A stretch of DNA of 64,000 bases from Sacculina carcini (taxonomy: Eukaryota; Arthropoda; Thecostraca; Sacculinidae), in contig OU696596.1 of NCBI GenBank assembly GCA_916048095.2, forward strand, positions 2,744,195 to 2,808,194, in the 5' to 3' direction. Of the stretch, positions 43,080 to 54,569 are shown in pieces. Made by a program: the position numbers and the translations under genes. The notes under the pieces are model-generated. The model searched no databases and was not told where the DNA came from. It worked only from the letters and a program-made list of their open reading frames with translations. The stretch's first letter is position 1. The number at the start of each line of letters is the position of its first letter.

Positions 43080-45110
43080 TCACACCTTATAATCATCACT
43101 AATATAGACAATGTTCTCTAGAGTATAATACGATTTCACCATGAAAAAGTTCTTTGAGTGTTTTTTGAAGACAGGGATAGAATTGATAGAACGTAGTGTT
43201 GGGGAGAGCTTATTGTAAATACGGGGTCCTAAGATAAAGAAACAACGATTATAGTGAGTATGTCTAGAAGGAAAAGCAGGTTCCAATAAGAGACGAGAAT
43301 CATCAGTTGACCTAAGTGTACGAGTAGATTTCTTGAAGGATAGAAGTTCAAATAAGTACGAGGGCTTACGGAGAATAAGAGTGGAATGGATGATCAAACA
43401 GATGCGGTAGTCAATGAGCGCCTTAATAGGAAGAAGTCCCAATTTTTGTAGATAGGGAGAGACATGAGAGCCAGCAGGGAGATTGTAGATTAGACGACAA
43501 GCTTTACTAATAACAGATTGAAGTTTGCGAAGCTGGCGGTGGTTCAGAGAAAGAAAGAGCGAACAACAGTATTGTACCCTACTGAGAATGAAAGAATTAG
43601 CTAGTTTGAAAGCAGCAGAGACAGTTAAATATCTACGGATAGAATAGATTCGCCTAATGTGAAAGTTACATACCCTAATGATATCAGAGATGTATGGTTC
43701 AAAAGAAAGATAATCATCTAGCAAGACACCTAAGCTACGAACAGATTTAGAGAGAGGAACAGATAGACAAGTTAAACTGCTAGAAGATTGAAAAAGGTTA
43801 AATTTTGTCTTATCCGGATTTAGCTTGAGATGGTGGGACAAAGACCAGGTTTCAATGTCATCCAAGAGAGAAGAAACAGAAGATTGGGAAATAGTATCAG
43901 ACGAGAGAATAATTTGTATGTCATCCGCAAAGATTTGGAAAGTGACATCATGACGATGAAGGATTTCACCTATGGAGGTTAAGTAAATATTAAAAAGGAG
44001 AGGGCCTAGGACCGACCCCTGTGGGACACCGTATGAGAGTGGGAAAGACTCACTACAAGAATCACTGGTACAAACAAGCTGAGATCGTGAAAGAAGATAA
44101 GAGCGGAAGAATGATAGTGCAGCGCCACAAATACCTAGGTTGGATAGAGTATTGAGTAGAATTAGATGATCAACAGTGTCAAAAGCCGCAGAGAAGTCCA
44201 GTTGAATGAGAAGAACATCCTTAAAAGCAAGAGTAGATTTAAGAATAGAGTCATAGAGGAAGAGAAGCGAGGTTTCAGTTGAGTGAAAACTACGGAAGCC
44301 TGATTGTTCAGGGAGAAATAGATCATGGCGCTCAAGGTAGTCCGAAATCTGGACATAAGCGGCCATTTCAAGCGATTTGGATACCCAAGGAATTCTAGAG
44401 ATGGGACGATAGTTAGACAAACAATTGGGATCAAGGTTAGGTTTTTTCAGGATAGGGAGTATACTTGCGCTTTTAGACGCAAGGAATTCACCGAGAGAGA
44501 AAGACGAATTGACAAAATAGGTGATGAAAGGAAGAAGTAACTCAATACAGTTGGGAATTCGAGCAAGGTTAATAGGGTCCAGGGAGGAAGATCGAGTGTG
44601 CACACGCCTCAGTAGTAGCCTGCAATCAGAGATGGAAATCGGAAGGAAAGAATGAAAAATGGCGGAGGTGGTGGGAGAATAAGACAATGTAGCAGGAGGG
44701 AAACGACAGCATATATTCGAGATTTTATTCTCAAAGAAATGAGAGAATAGGGAAGGTAAGCGAGTTGGTTCACTATCAGGAAACACAAGGGTATTAGATT
44801 TACCTAAGAGTTTATTGAAAATATTCCAGAGGGATTTACTGTTGAGACAGGAGGAAATTTTATTATTATAATAGGATTTTTTGGCGTCCTCACACAAGAT
44901 ATGGTGGTGACGCCGTGCAACACAATAAGATTGCCATGATGCATCATTTTTCAGACGCAACCAATGGCGCTCAAGTCGTCTAAGAGAAGTTTTGGAGCTA
45001 CGAATTTCACTATTGAACCAGGGACTATGAAGAGATGAAGAGGAACGGAACTTCTTAACAGGAACAAACTGATCTCTAAGAAATTCAAGACAGGAGTTGA
45101 AATATTTACA
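43080..45110 (-). pseudogene. LINE reverse transcriptase, truncated by LTR element insertion
   Basis: Open from the insertion point (FLRDQFVPVKKFRSSSS) to the natural stop. RT blocks include ILPILKKPNLDPNCLSNYRP, QSGFRSFHSTETSLLFLYD, motif A QLDFSAAFDTVDH, YGVPQGSVLGPLLFNIYL, catalytic FADDIQI, and LNPDKTKFNLF, ending with the usual RT tail. The RT core itself has no stop or frameshift over about 670 codons, so the LINE was fairly young when it was interrupted. DFSAAFDTVDH and FADD favour the CR1/L2 group. Confidence 0.85.
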
Positions 45111-45115
45111 GAGAT

Positions 45116-45488
45116 TGTGTGCATATATTCTGATGTGTATGATTTATCTGTATTTTGCAATCATGTGTATGCTGACAGTATTATTCACTGGTGTATCGTT
45201 GACCGACTCGATTATGTGCTCGTGAGTGTGTGTATGCGTGTGTGTGCACGGGTGTGTGCGTGATCATCTATTGCAGCGCTACATTGCGTAGTGCAGTGTT
45301 GCAACCTTGCACGATATGCTAATCCGGTATGCTAACGTTGAATGGGCATGTGTGTTCGCGGCTTTTTGGGCGGTCGATTGCGAGAGTCCGGGCGATGATA
45401 TTGTGCGCTGGGCGATTTGGTAACATCGAGAGATTCGTACGGAGTGCTAATACATTTGTAGTGCAGTGACGAGTCGATTCTTCTTACA
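45116..45488 (+). repeat. 5' LTR, 373 bp
   Basis: 99.5 percent identical by eye to 49119-49491. It contains a GT-rich stretch (TGCGTGTGTGTGCACGGG). Confidence 0.93.
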
Positions 45489-45524
45489 AGCTATTTCGGC
45501 GCAGATTCTGGATAACTTGAAATC

Positions 45525-46244
45525 ATGTCGAACAGTGTGAAAATTCGTGACATGATCAGGAGCTTCGATGGTTCAGGCGACGTCGCACAATGGCTGGCGA
45601 AGGTGAAATTGGTCGCAGAGCTCAATGACATCTATGAGGTGAGTAAAGTTATTCCTTTGTTTCTGGAGGGCGCGGCTTTCGCAGTGTATGCTGAAATGGA
45701 CGCACGCGACAAAGATGACGCGAACAAAATTGAAGACACACTTCTGGCAGCTTTTGCCACCAACGCCTTTTCAGCCTATGAAGAGTTTTCCAGGCGTATT
45801 TTGAAGGACGAGCCAGTCGACGTCTTCATGACGGACCTCAGAAGACTGGCAAGACTGGCGGGCGTTGAGTCAGACATGCTGCTCATGCGAGCATTTATTG
45901 TTGGACTTCCATCGGTGGTATCTCGTGAACTGCGTGCTGTATCAAAGGTGGACGAGATGACTCTGAGCGGAGTGGTTCAGCGTGCGCGTTGCTTGATGTC
46001 CGAGTTAAATGAGACGCCGGTGATAGCGGCTGCCGCAAACGACACTCAGCGTAGAGTAATACCAGCAAGGAAACGTTGTTTGAAATGTGGAGGCTCGCAC
46101 TTCACTCGTTTTTGTCGTTCTGTACGTCGGGGTGACTTTACATGCTGTACGTGCGGGGAAGCCGGTCATATCGCTCGCAACTGTCACCAGGGAAACGACA
46201 ACGGGAGAACTTCTGCGCCGGCAGTTCTCCCACGAGAGGAATAA
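45525..46244 (+). CDS. gag: Gag-like protein with two zinc knuckles
   Basis: 239 residues. The N-terminal two thirds resemble retrotransposon capsid (SFDGSGDVAQWLAKVKL, then FLEGAAFAVYAEM and RLARLAGVES). Two CCHC knuckles follow: CLKCGGSHFTRFC (with an irregular fourth ligand spacing) and the canonical CCTCGEAGHIARNC. The frame overlaps pol by about 100 nt and contains a slippery GGGAAAC at 46190-46196. Confidence 0.88.
   Translation: MSNSVKIRDMIRSFDGSGDVAQWLAKVKLVAELNDIYEVSKVIPLFLEGAAFAVYAEMDARDKDDANKIEDTLLAAFATNAFSAYEEFSRRILKDEPVDVFMTDLRRLARLAGVESDMLLMRAFIVGLPSVVSRELRAVSKVDEMTLSGVVQRARCLMSELNETPVIAAAANDTQRRVIPARKRCLKCGGSHFTRFCRSVRRGDFTCCTCGEAGHIARNCHQGNDNGRTSAPAVLPREE
46190..46231 (+). 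promoter_or_regulatory. -1 ribosomal frameshift signal between gag and pol
   Basis: The heptamer GGGAAAC (46190-46196) is in the gag phase X_XXY_YYZ (G GGA AAC). A 6-nt spacer is followed by a perfect 9-bp hairpin, GGGAGAACT (46203-46211) with AGTTCTCCC (46223-46231), and an 11-nt loop. Pol is open in the -1 frame through this region. Gag terminates at 46242-46244. Confidence 0.85.
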
Positions 46245-49099
46245 AGGCGCTACCTATCATAAACGCACGAGTCAATGGGCTAAGGTCGAGAGTACTCGTT
46301 GATTCCGGGTGCACTAATTCAATTGTAGCACCTCACTTGAGCAGATGTGCACATTGCGATGGACCATACGTAATTGCATTCGATGGTAAGCGTGTTAAGT
46401 GCCGTGGTGAGATGCGTGTTAAATTGGAGATTGCGGATCGTGTAGCGACTATTGATGCAGTTGTACCTGAGCGTCTGGTTGCCGGCGTCGACGCGGTTGT
46501 TGGAATGGACGCGATTAACTTGTTGGGTGGTGTTCATATTGACAGACTTGGTGTGAAGTTTGGAAACAGTTGCAGAGTGCAGTGTTTGCGACATGATGTG
46601 TGTAAGGAAGCGGACGTTGTTTGTGCTGCAACACGGTTATATGTAGAAGATGACGAGTTTACAGCATTCTTCGATGGAAAAATTTGGAAGGCACGATGGA
46701 AGTGGATCGCGAAACCACCTGCTTTGAAGAACGCTGTGCGTTGCTATGATAACAATATGACACCAGATGTTCGCAAAAGTTTTGACGATGAAGTTGAAAA
46801 ATGGGTGGATGATGGGTGGCTTGTGCCTGATCATAGCGGAGACTTCACTGGTATCGTACCAATGATGGCGGTAGTGCAACGAAACAAGCACAAGGTCAGG
46901 CCTGTCATGGACTACAGAGAATTGAATAAGTTTGTGCAGTGTAGATCTGGTCAGGACCTCGCAGCCTGCGACGAGAAAATACGCCAGTGGAGAAAGACGA
47001 GTGAGCCTTTGAGTCTGATTGATCTGAGCTCGGCGTATTTGCAGATCCATATCGATGAAGATCTGCAGAAATACCAAAGAGTGTGTTGGAAGGGGAGGTT
47101 GTACCGTCTCACCAGATTAGGCTTTGGTCTTAACTGCGCACCTCGCATAATGTCGCGGATCATTCAAAAAGTGTTAGAGCAGAGTGAAGACATCAATGCG
47201 GGAACAAATGCGTACCTAGACGATATATTAGTGAGTGAAAAAATTGTTTCGGTTTAGAAGGTAGTGAACCACCTGACGAAGTTTGGACTAAAGACAAAAC
47301 CGCCAGAAAAATTAAACGGTAACCGTGTACTTGGTCTATTTCTAGAGCGTATGAACGATGGAAGTCTAGAGTTCAGACGCGGTAATGAACTTCCTCATAT
47401 TGAACAATCGAATTTGACTAAGAGAGCATTGTTTTCTATTTGTGGTCGTTTATTGGGACATTTCCCAATCTGCAGCTGGTTACGCGTCGCCTGCAGTTTT
47501 GTTAAAAGAATGAGTGAAAGTAGAGGTTGGGATTGTGTTGTTGAAGATAGAGTACGAGAATTTCTGAATGAAATGATGCGCCGGGTACGCGAGCATGACC
47601 CAGTGAGAGGACAATGGAGTGTGATTCCAGGAACTGTGGAAGGAAGAGTCTGGTGCGACGCAAGCAATTTGGCGACGGGCGTGATTATTGAGATGAACGG
47701 GAAGCATGTGGAAGATGCTGCCTGGATACGGAAACCTGCAGATGTTAGTCATATCAATCTCGCAGAATTAGATGCGGCGGTCAAAGGCTTGAACATGTCG
47801 TTAAAGTGGGGTTTGGTCCCAGTTGAATTAATGACCGACTCTGTTACTGTGTGTAGTTGGTTGAAATCAGCCTTGCGGGATTCGTGCCGGGTTAAGGTAG
47901 CGGGCATGTCTGAAATGCTGGTGAGACGACGATTGTGGCTGTTTAAGGAGCTCGTCGATCAGCACAATCTCGACGTCACAGTGACATTAGTAAAATCGCG
48001 GGACAATCGTGCGGATATAATGACCAGAATTGAAAGAAAGTGGTTGAATAAACGTTCTGAAGAATGTAAATACGAGCCTGTTTGCTTAGCAACAGTTAAA
48101 TCATTGCACGAGGATCACCATTTTGGTGTTGACCGATCTCTGCAATTAGCTAGAATGGTGCAACCAGATATCACGAGGGATGAAGTGCAGCGTTGTGTTG
48201 AAAAATGCATACAATGCAAATCTATAGACCCGGCGCCAACACGGCATGAGGCAGGTGAACTTGCAGTGGAGAAAAACTGGGTGCGTCTATCAATTGACAC
48301 AACACATTTCAAGGGAAAATGCTATCTCACTCTAGTTGATTGCGGCCCAAGTAGATTTGCTCTATGGAGAGAAGTAGGATCGGAAAACTCGGCTGAAGTG
48401 ACCTGCATTCTAGAGCAAATATTTCGTGAGCGAGGACCACCTTCACAACTGCTTCTGGACAACAGCGCAACGTTCCGGTCACACCGACTCGCTGAGCTTT
48501 GCCAGCGGTGGAATGTCCACCTGCGATACCGAGCGGCATATCGCCCTTCAGGCAACGGTGTGGTCGAACGCAACCACAGAACTATTAAGCGCACGGCAAT
48601 GAGGACCGGAGGCTCACCTTTAGATGCTGTATACTTCTACAACTTGGCAGCAAAAAATCATGGAGATGGATCATTATCGCCTAGTCAGCATGTGTTTTCA
48701 TATCCCTGGCGCCATCCCCGATCAAGACCGGTATTAGAGGAGAACCGTTTTACGACCAACATCCGACAAGGTGATAAGGTGCTAACAAAACCCGTGGATA
48801 AAAGGTGTGATTCACGCTGGCTGCCAGGGCGCGTCACAGGAATTACATCGGGTAATAACATTTCTGTGGACGGTACGCCTCGGCATATCCTGGATATCAG
48901 ACGAATATACGATAGAGAAGAAAACGAGGAACCTGAAGAAAGCCGATCAGCCAATTCGCATCTGCAAAATTCTGCAGTCGGAGAAATACACGATCAAGAC
49001 CGTGATGAAAATGCCAGCGAAACCGAAGACAGTGTTAGTCTGAGAAGGTCAGCTCGAATCAGACGGCCACCTGTGTGGCAGAGCGACTATGAGATGTGA
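46190..49099 (+). CDS. pol: Pol polyprotein: protease, RT, RNase H, integrase; one in-frame stop
   Basis: Expected to be made by -1 frameshifting from gag. Protease LVDSGCTNSIVAP (DSG). RT: KVRPVMDYRELNKFV, LIDLSSAYLQIHI, LGFGLNCAP, catalytic YLDDILVS. A TAG at 47255-47257 interrupts the frame right after the catalytic block, and the same frame continues with VVNHLTKFGLKTKPP. RNase H: WCDASNLATGVII, LAELDAAV, LMTDSVTVCSWL, DNRADIMTRI. Integrase: HEDHHFGVDR..CVEKCIQC zinc-binding part, then IDTTHF, LLLDNSATF and GNGVVERNHRTIKR. The frame ends 20 nt before the 3' LTR. Apart from the single stop it is intact. Confidence 0.88.
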
Positions 49100-49118
49100 T
49101 GTACACATCAGGAGGGCG

Positions 49119-49491
49119 TGTGTTCATATATTCTGATGTGTATGATTTATCTGTATTTTGCAATCATGTGTATGCTGACAGTATTATTCACTGGTGTATC
49201 GTTGACCGACTCGATTATGTGCTCGTGAGGGTGTGTATGCGTGTGTGTGCACGGGTGTGTGCGTGATCATCTATTGCAGCGCTACATTGCGTAGTGCAGT
49301 GTTGCAACCTTGCACGATATGCTAATCCGGTATGCTAACGTTGAATGGGCATGTGTGTTCGCGGCTTTTTGGGCGGTCGATTGCGAGAGTCCGGGCGATG
49401 ATATTGTGCGCTGGGCGATTTGGTAACATCGAGAGATTCGTACGGAGTGCTAATACATTTGTAGTGCAGTGACGAGTCGATTCTTCTTACA
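49119..49491 (+). repeat. 3' LTR, 373 bp
   Basis: See the 5' LTR; two differences. Confidence 0.93.
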
Positions 49492-49740
49492 GAGACCATA
49501 AGGGGGTAAGAAACAAAACGAATCATAATTGAAAGAAGAAAATATCTGGTTACATAGAGAGTCGTAGTCAACAGTAAGATAAAACTAGAAACGTGACAGT
49601 TTTATGCGATCTTAAGCTGAGAGGAATAAGCGCCGAAAATTCAATTAAGGAGTGATCTGAAACAGAGGAATCAATAGGGAATACAGTCAAATCCTTGATA
49701 GTCACTGAATGAGAGCACTATGTCGAGGGTAGTGATGCAA

Positions 49741-50740
49741 AAAACCCGTTTTTTTTGGTTGCGGTTTTTTTTGCAAAAAAAACATGTTTTTTTAGGGTTT
49801 TTTTTGTGTTTTTTTTGTTTTTTTAGAATTAGCCCCAATTGTCATCGGATGTTAGATTTTAGTACATAGAAATGAGTTCAATTGATGTTTTGTACATCTT
49901 CACGTGTCTTATTTCAAAGAAAATTTGATAATAGTATAAAAAACTAGAATATTTATCAATAAATACCTAAGGAGACTGTTTGACAGTGCATCCGGGTCCG
50001 GTGGTTAAGTTTTTTTTCATTGAGAAAACCCATGTTTTTAAAGATGGTTTTAATTATGTGGATATTTGAGATAATTTGTCAGCATAACAAAACAAATTCA
50101 TTGAATAATCATGTTTTTTTAAAAGAAACCATGTTTTTTATGAAAAAATGCAATGATGTTTTTCAAACTGGTTTTAAATTCGTTATATTAATGTACAGGT
50201 CCAGAAAATGTTGGCAGCAGAACAAGACAAGCTAATTGGTTGGTCAAGTGTTTTCTTTGACAAACGTTCATTTAAACTAACGCTTTTTTAATGAAACAAT
50301 GTTTTCTAAAACAGTATCTATGTAAGATAGATTTGATTGATGTACGTTCAAACAACTTTTGTATAGCAAGTAGCCTGCTGGTACGTATAAGCGGCTGGTT
50401 AAACCACTTAATTTAAACTGTTCTTTTAAACCATGGTTTTTTTCAAAATATATTTTTTGAAAAAACTGTTTTCGTAGATGTAGAGAATGCGAAAAAAATT
50501 GGCGGCAGATCAAGGAAAGTTTAACCAAATTAACTGTTTTTTTTTATTAGTAACCTGTTTTTAGAACTGGTTTTATGGATGATGGTTTCTTTGATGTAGT
50601 TATTTGTGTTCAAATACTTTTTTGTACATCAAATATATTTCCTCAGTTGTTTTTTTTCCTACACGAAAATATTGTCCTTTTTTCTGGTCCGTTGCCACTG
50701 CGACCCGCTTTTATTCGTAGTCTCATTAGGCACACTAAGT
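49741..50740. other. T-tract-rich repeat DNA, no gene
   Basis: Dominated by runs of 6-9 T with recurring GGTTTT and ACCATGTTTTTT motifs. No open frame is convincing. The opening GTAGTGATGCAAAAAACCC could be one end of a DNA transposon, but I see no matching right end. Confidence 0.45.
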
Positions 50741-50759
50741 TTGTGTGCATATTCGTAGT

Positions 50760-50950
50760 ATTTGTAAAGAGTGCAGAACGTTCACACTGTATTATATAAC
50801 AAGTAAGAAACACAATGGTCTTAACACAGTCTCAACATACAAGGATAACTTGATGGCACAGCGGCCCGAATCACACACGCACTGCTCGGCTGCTCGGTAC
50901 AGACTGCCGCGCGCTCCACTGGAACGCCATCTGTCCTCCTCACATCCCCC
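50760..50950 (-). repeat. Candidate 3' LTR of the second Gypsy-type element
   Basis: On the minus strand a polypurine run GGAAGGGGGA directly follows the pol stop. It is followed by TGTGAGGAGGACAG and, about 185 bp later, TCTGCACTCTTTACA. This suits a 3' LTR, but no 5' partner is visible. Confidence 0.4.
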
Positions 50951-50955
50951 TTCCT

Positions 50956-53756
50956 TTACGGAGAGTATCTTGCGGGCGTACGAATTTGACGACCTGACCT
51001 GGTAGTGCGTGGAGGTGACGAGGCAGGTACAAGCTCTGTACGAGTTGGCGACCGAGCTTCTTCTGACGGAACATCGCTACTGCCCTGTGGAGAATTATCG
51101 GCGTCGCTGCCCCGTGGGGTGCCTGCAGTGGGCGTCGGAACAGACCGCAGAAATCTTCTGTTTCGTCGAAACTCTCTGCCCGTATCGGTCCTGACGATAT
51201 AGGACCTTGGAGTGTTGTGTTGGCTGATTACTTTTGCTGGCTGCCATCGGTCGTCTTCTCGGCGAACATATACTGCCTGTCCAGCTTCAAGGTCTGAGCG
51301 GTTGAGGCTGGTTCGATTATAGTATGTGGCTTGTTGGTTCTGTCTCTCCTGAAGTCTTTCCCGGTGTGTATCTCGATCTGTGGCGTAGTTCATGATGAGC
51401 GACGGCAAAGTTCCTCTCAGCTTGCGGTTCATCAGTAGTTCTGCTGTACTTGGTAGTTTACGATCTACCGGGGTCGACCGCAAATTCAGCAGTGCCAGAT
51501 AAATATCATCTCCGCTTTCTGTCGCTTTGTTCAAAGTATTTTTAACTGTCTGAATGGTTCGTTCGATCAACCCGTTTGATTGTGGGTAGTGTGGCGAGCT
51601 GGTAATGTGGCATATGTTCCACTCTTCTGCAAAGTCTGCGAATAGTCTGCTGCTGAACTGAGGGCCATTGTCGCTGATGACCTTTTCTGGTATACCAAGT
51701 TCTGCGAATATCTCCTTTAGAGCGTCTCTGACATCTGCTGAACTGCAGTAACTTGGTACGCGTCTCACCACAGGGAATTTCGAGTAGTAATCGGCAATCG
51801 CCAGAAACTTCTTGTTGTTCCAGTCGAACAGATCCACTCCGACCGCTTGCCACGGACGAGTTGGGATTTCATGTGCAATCATCGGTTCTTTTTGTGGTTT
51901 CTTGGCGTACTTGTTGCAAGCGGAACAATGTTGGCACATGTCTTCAATCTGCTTGTTGATTGTTTTCCAGTAAACGCACTCTCGGGCAAGAAGCTTGCAT
52001 TTCTCTTCCCCAAGATGACTTGTGTGCAACTGCTTCAAAACTAGGCTAGTTCTCGAGGCTGGTATAACGATGCGCTGGTCTCTCATGATGATTCCGTCGA
52101 TTATTGATAGTTCGTCGCGAAAGGGCCAATATGCACGCAGATTCTCCGGTAGGTCTCCGATTTTTTCTGGCCACCCGTTCATTATAATTGAGCTCAACGC
52201 CTGCAGCTCTTGCTCATCTTGTGTCTCTTTGCGGATGTCTCTCACCCTCTGTGGTTGAAATCGGACGTGGTCGACTTGGATGTCTAGGTCAATGTGCTCA
52301 TGCGACAAACTCGGGAGTCTTGAAAGTGTGTCGGCTGCAGTGATAGCACTAGGTTTTGAGTATTTGATACAATAGTCGTAGTGTTGAAGAGCCAGCAACA
52401 TCCTTTGCAGTCGCGGAGGAGCTGCATGCAGGTGCTTTTTTTGGATCATCTCTAGCGGCTTGTGGTCGCTTAGGATGGTCACTTGGCCTCCGTAGATGTA
52501 AGTGTGAAATCTCCGGCAACCAAACACGACTGCCAGTAATTCTCGTTCGATGTTGGCGTATCGTTTTTCTGCATCCGATAGAGCCTTGGATGCGAACGCT
52601 ATTGGTTTTCCATCTTGCATTAATACCGCTCCAAGGCCTTTCTGTGACGCATCAACTTGTATCTCAGTTGGCTTTTTCGTGTCAAAAAAAGCCAATGTTG
52701 TTTTTTCTGATATCGCTCGTTTTATTTCTATGACTGCCGCCGTGTGTTGCGACAGCCAGTCAAAAATGACGTTTTTCCGGAGGAGCTCTCGTAACGGCGC
52801 TGTCTTGTCCGCCAGGTCCGCTATGAATGGGCTCATGTAAGTCGCCAGACCAAGGAATTCTTGTAGTTCGGTCTTTGTCGTTGGCTCTTTCATTTCTTGG
52901 AAGTCTCTGACCTTCTCTGGGTCGGGACGTTTGCCATTCGCGTCGAATATCACACCGAAAAATTTCACCTCAGCGCTCTTTATTGCACATTTGCTGCTAT
53001 TGAATGTCAGCCCATGCTCCTTGGCGACCTCCATCAGATTTCGCAGACGTTCATCGTGCTCAGTTTCGTTTTTTGCGTACACCACCACGTCATCAGCAAT
53101 GCCGATCACTCCGGGACACCGCTCGAGGATCACGTCCATTTTGTGCTGGAAGACATCTTGAGACATTTTCAGTCCGAACGGCATTCGTTTGTACATGTAC
53201 CGTCCGAATGGTGTGTTGAACGTTGTAAGATCCGAACTTTGGCTGTCCAACTGTATTGCCCAATATCCATCCTTTGCATCCAGTTTACTGAAAAAAATCG
53301 AGCCTGCTAGCTCGTGTGATATCTGGTCCAGCGTGGGTGTTCTATGGTGCGCTCTCATTATGCACTTGTTCAGATCCTGAGGGTCGAGGCACACTCTCAG
53401 CTTTCCATTGGCTTTTCTGGTGCATGTGAGACTGTTGACCCAATCAGTAGGCTTCTCTACGCGCTCTATAACCCCTTGTGACTCCATCTCTTGTAGAGCT
53501 TGACGGAGGTCTTCTTTTATCTTAATCGGCACTTGCCTTGGTGAGTGGACTACCGGTTGGCAATCGGGACGCAACACAATGTGGTATTCTCCGGGCATTT
53601 TGCCAATGACATCAAATCGATCTGGGTATTGATGTTTGAGCTGCTCGATGCTGTGTATTCTGTCACGTACATTATCCACCATCGACCCTGCAGCCGACAA
53701 TGAATGTAACCAATGTTGCTTGTTGTGTTGCGAGCATTGGGTGTCATAGTAGAAGG
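50956..53756 (-). CDS. pol: Ty3/Gypsy-type pol (RT, RNase H, integrase) without gag
   Basis: About 930 codons without a stop. RT: PGEYHIVLRPDCQPVVHSPR, VCLDPQDLNKCIMR, FFSKLDAKDGYWAIQLD, MPFGLKMSQDVFQHKMD, catalytic GIADDVVVYAK. RNase H: IQVDASQKGLGAVLMQDGK, ANIERELLAVVFG, LSDHKPLEMIQ, ADTLSRLP. Integrase: HLGEEKCKLLARECVYW..CQHCSACNKY zinc site, then VGVDLFDWNNKKFL, VISDNGPQFSS and YPQSNGLIERTIQ (D, D, E). The usual aromatic residue before the catalytic pair is Ile (I-A-D-D). Protease and gag are missing. The upstream side runs into duplicated TGACGTCA motifs and a CCTAAC array, so the copy is 5'-truncated or rearranged. The frame has no obvious ATG start upstream. Confidence 0.88.
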
Positions 53757-53798
53757 CCTAAACACTTTGTGACATTTGTTTACATTATCCCCCTTGCC

Positions 53799-53835
53799 CC
53801 TCCCCCCTCTGACGTCACCCCCCTCTGACGTCACA
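53799..53835. repeat. Duplicated TGACGTCA palindromes
   Basis: Two copies of CCCCTCTGACGTCAC side by side. TGACGTCA is the CRE-type palindrome. Significance unknown. Confidence 0.5.
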
Positions 53836-54420
53836 CTTAACCTAACTTTTTTAACCTAACTTTTTTTCTTTTTTTTAACCTAACCTAACTTTTTTAGTTT
53901 TTTTTTTTTTTTTTTTTAACCTAACCTAACTTTTTTAGTTTTTTTTTTTTACCTAACTTTTTTTTTTTTAACCTAACCTAACTTTTTTTTTAACCTAACC
54001 TAACTTTTTTGTGTATACCTAACCTAACTTTTTTGTGTATACCTAACCTTAACCTAACCTAACTTTTTTTTTCTTTCTTATTCTTCCTTTCTTATTATAT
54101 TTATTCTATGCCCAACCTAACTTTTTTTATTTCTTATTCTTCCTTTCTTATTATATTTATTCTATGCCTAACCTAACTTCTTTGTGTATACCTAACCTAA
54201 CTTCTTTGTGTGTATACCTAACCCAACTTTTTTTTTCTTTATTCTATTCCTAACCCGACCCAACCCAACTTTTAGTTTTATTTCTTATTCTTCCTTTCTT
54301 ATTATATTTATTCTTTATTCTATACCCAACTTATATTTTTTATTTCTTATTCTTCTTTTCTTATTATATTTATTCTTTATTCTATGCCCAACTTTTATTT
54401 TTTTCCTTTATTTCTATTTT
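53836..54420. repeat. CCTAACCTAAC / poly-T array and T-rich 60-bp repeats
   Basis: Nine or more CCTAACCTAAC blocks alternate with runs of 6-17 T (53836-54240). Overlapping this is a unit of about 60 bp with TTATTCTTCCTTTCTTATTA, then TATTTATTCTATGCC, repeated four to five times. CCTAA is the complement of the arthropod-type telomere motif TTAGG. The array is interrupted, not a clean telomeric tract. Confidence 0.8.
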
Positions 54421-54569
54421 ATGTCACGATACTCATTATATCGGGATCGCCAAGTCGATGTTTGGCAGAGACGAGAATATAATAATTTTCAATCATACTT
54501 GAAATATATATAAAAAAAACGGTTTGACTAAACCGGTCGCAAAGACAATGCACAATATTCATGTTGTAT

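Larger units (their letters stand above)
45116..49491 (+). mobile_element. LTR retrotransposon (Ty3/Gypsy-type), near-complete and young
   Basis: The LTRs, 45116-45488 and 49119-49491, are both 373 bp and differ at 2 positions (GTGC/GTTC near the start; GAGTGT/GAGGGT). Both start TGTG and end TTCTTACA. Flanks GAGAT (45111-45115) and GAGAC (49492-49496) fit a 5-bp target duplication with one change. A purine run (AGGAGGGCG) precedes the 3' LTR. Gag, then protease, RT, RNase H and integrase lie in that order. The primer-binding site after 45488 is unclear. Confidence 0.92.
42903..49740 (-). mobile_element. CR1/L2-like LINE, split by an LTR retrotransposon
   Basis: Left part 42903-45115 (3' tail and RT), right part 49492-49740 (decayed endonuclease end). 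On the minus strand the tail reads GCGCCCTAGAGACCCTCTAG, then GGGCGCTATATAAATATC, then TAATG repeats, as in L2/CR1-type elements. The right part keeps LDIVLS and DSSVSDHSLIEF in different frames, so it has frameshifted. The LTR element at 45116-49491 interrupts it. Confidence 0.82.

Noticed and set aside
45489-45524. tRNA primer-binding site of the LTR element
   Set aside because: No TGG start within a few bases of the LTR end; I could not match it to a tRNA 3' end by eye.
53836-54240. True telomeric repeat array
   Set aside because: CCTAA runs are never longer than about two units and are broken by T tracts; no clean tandem array.
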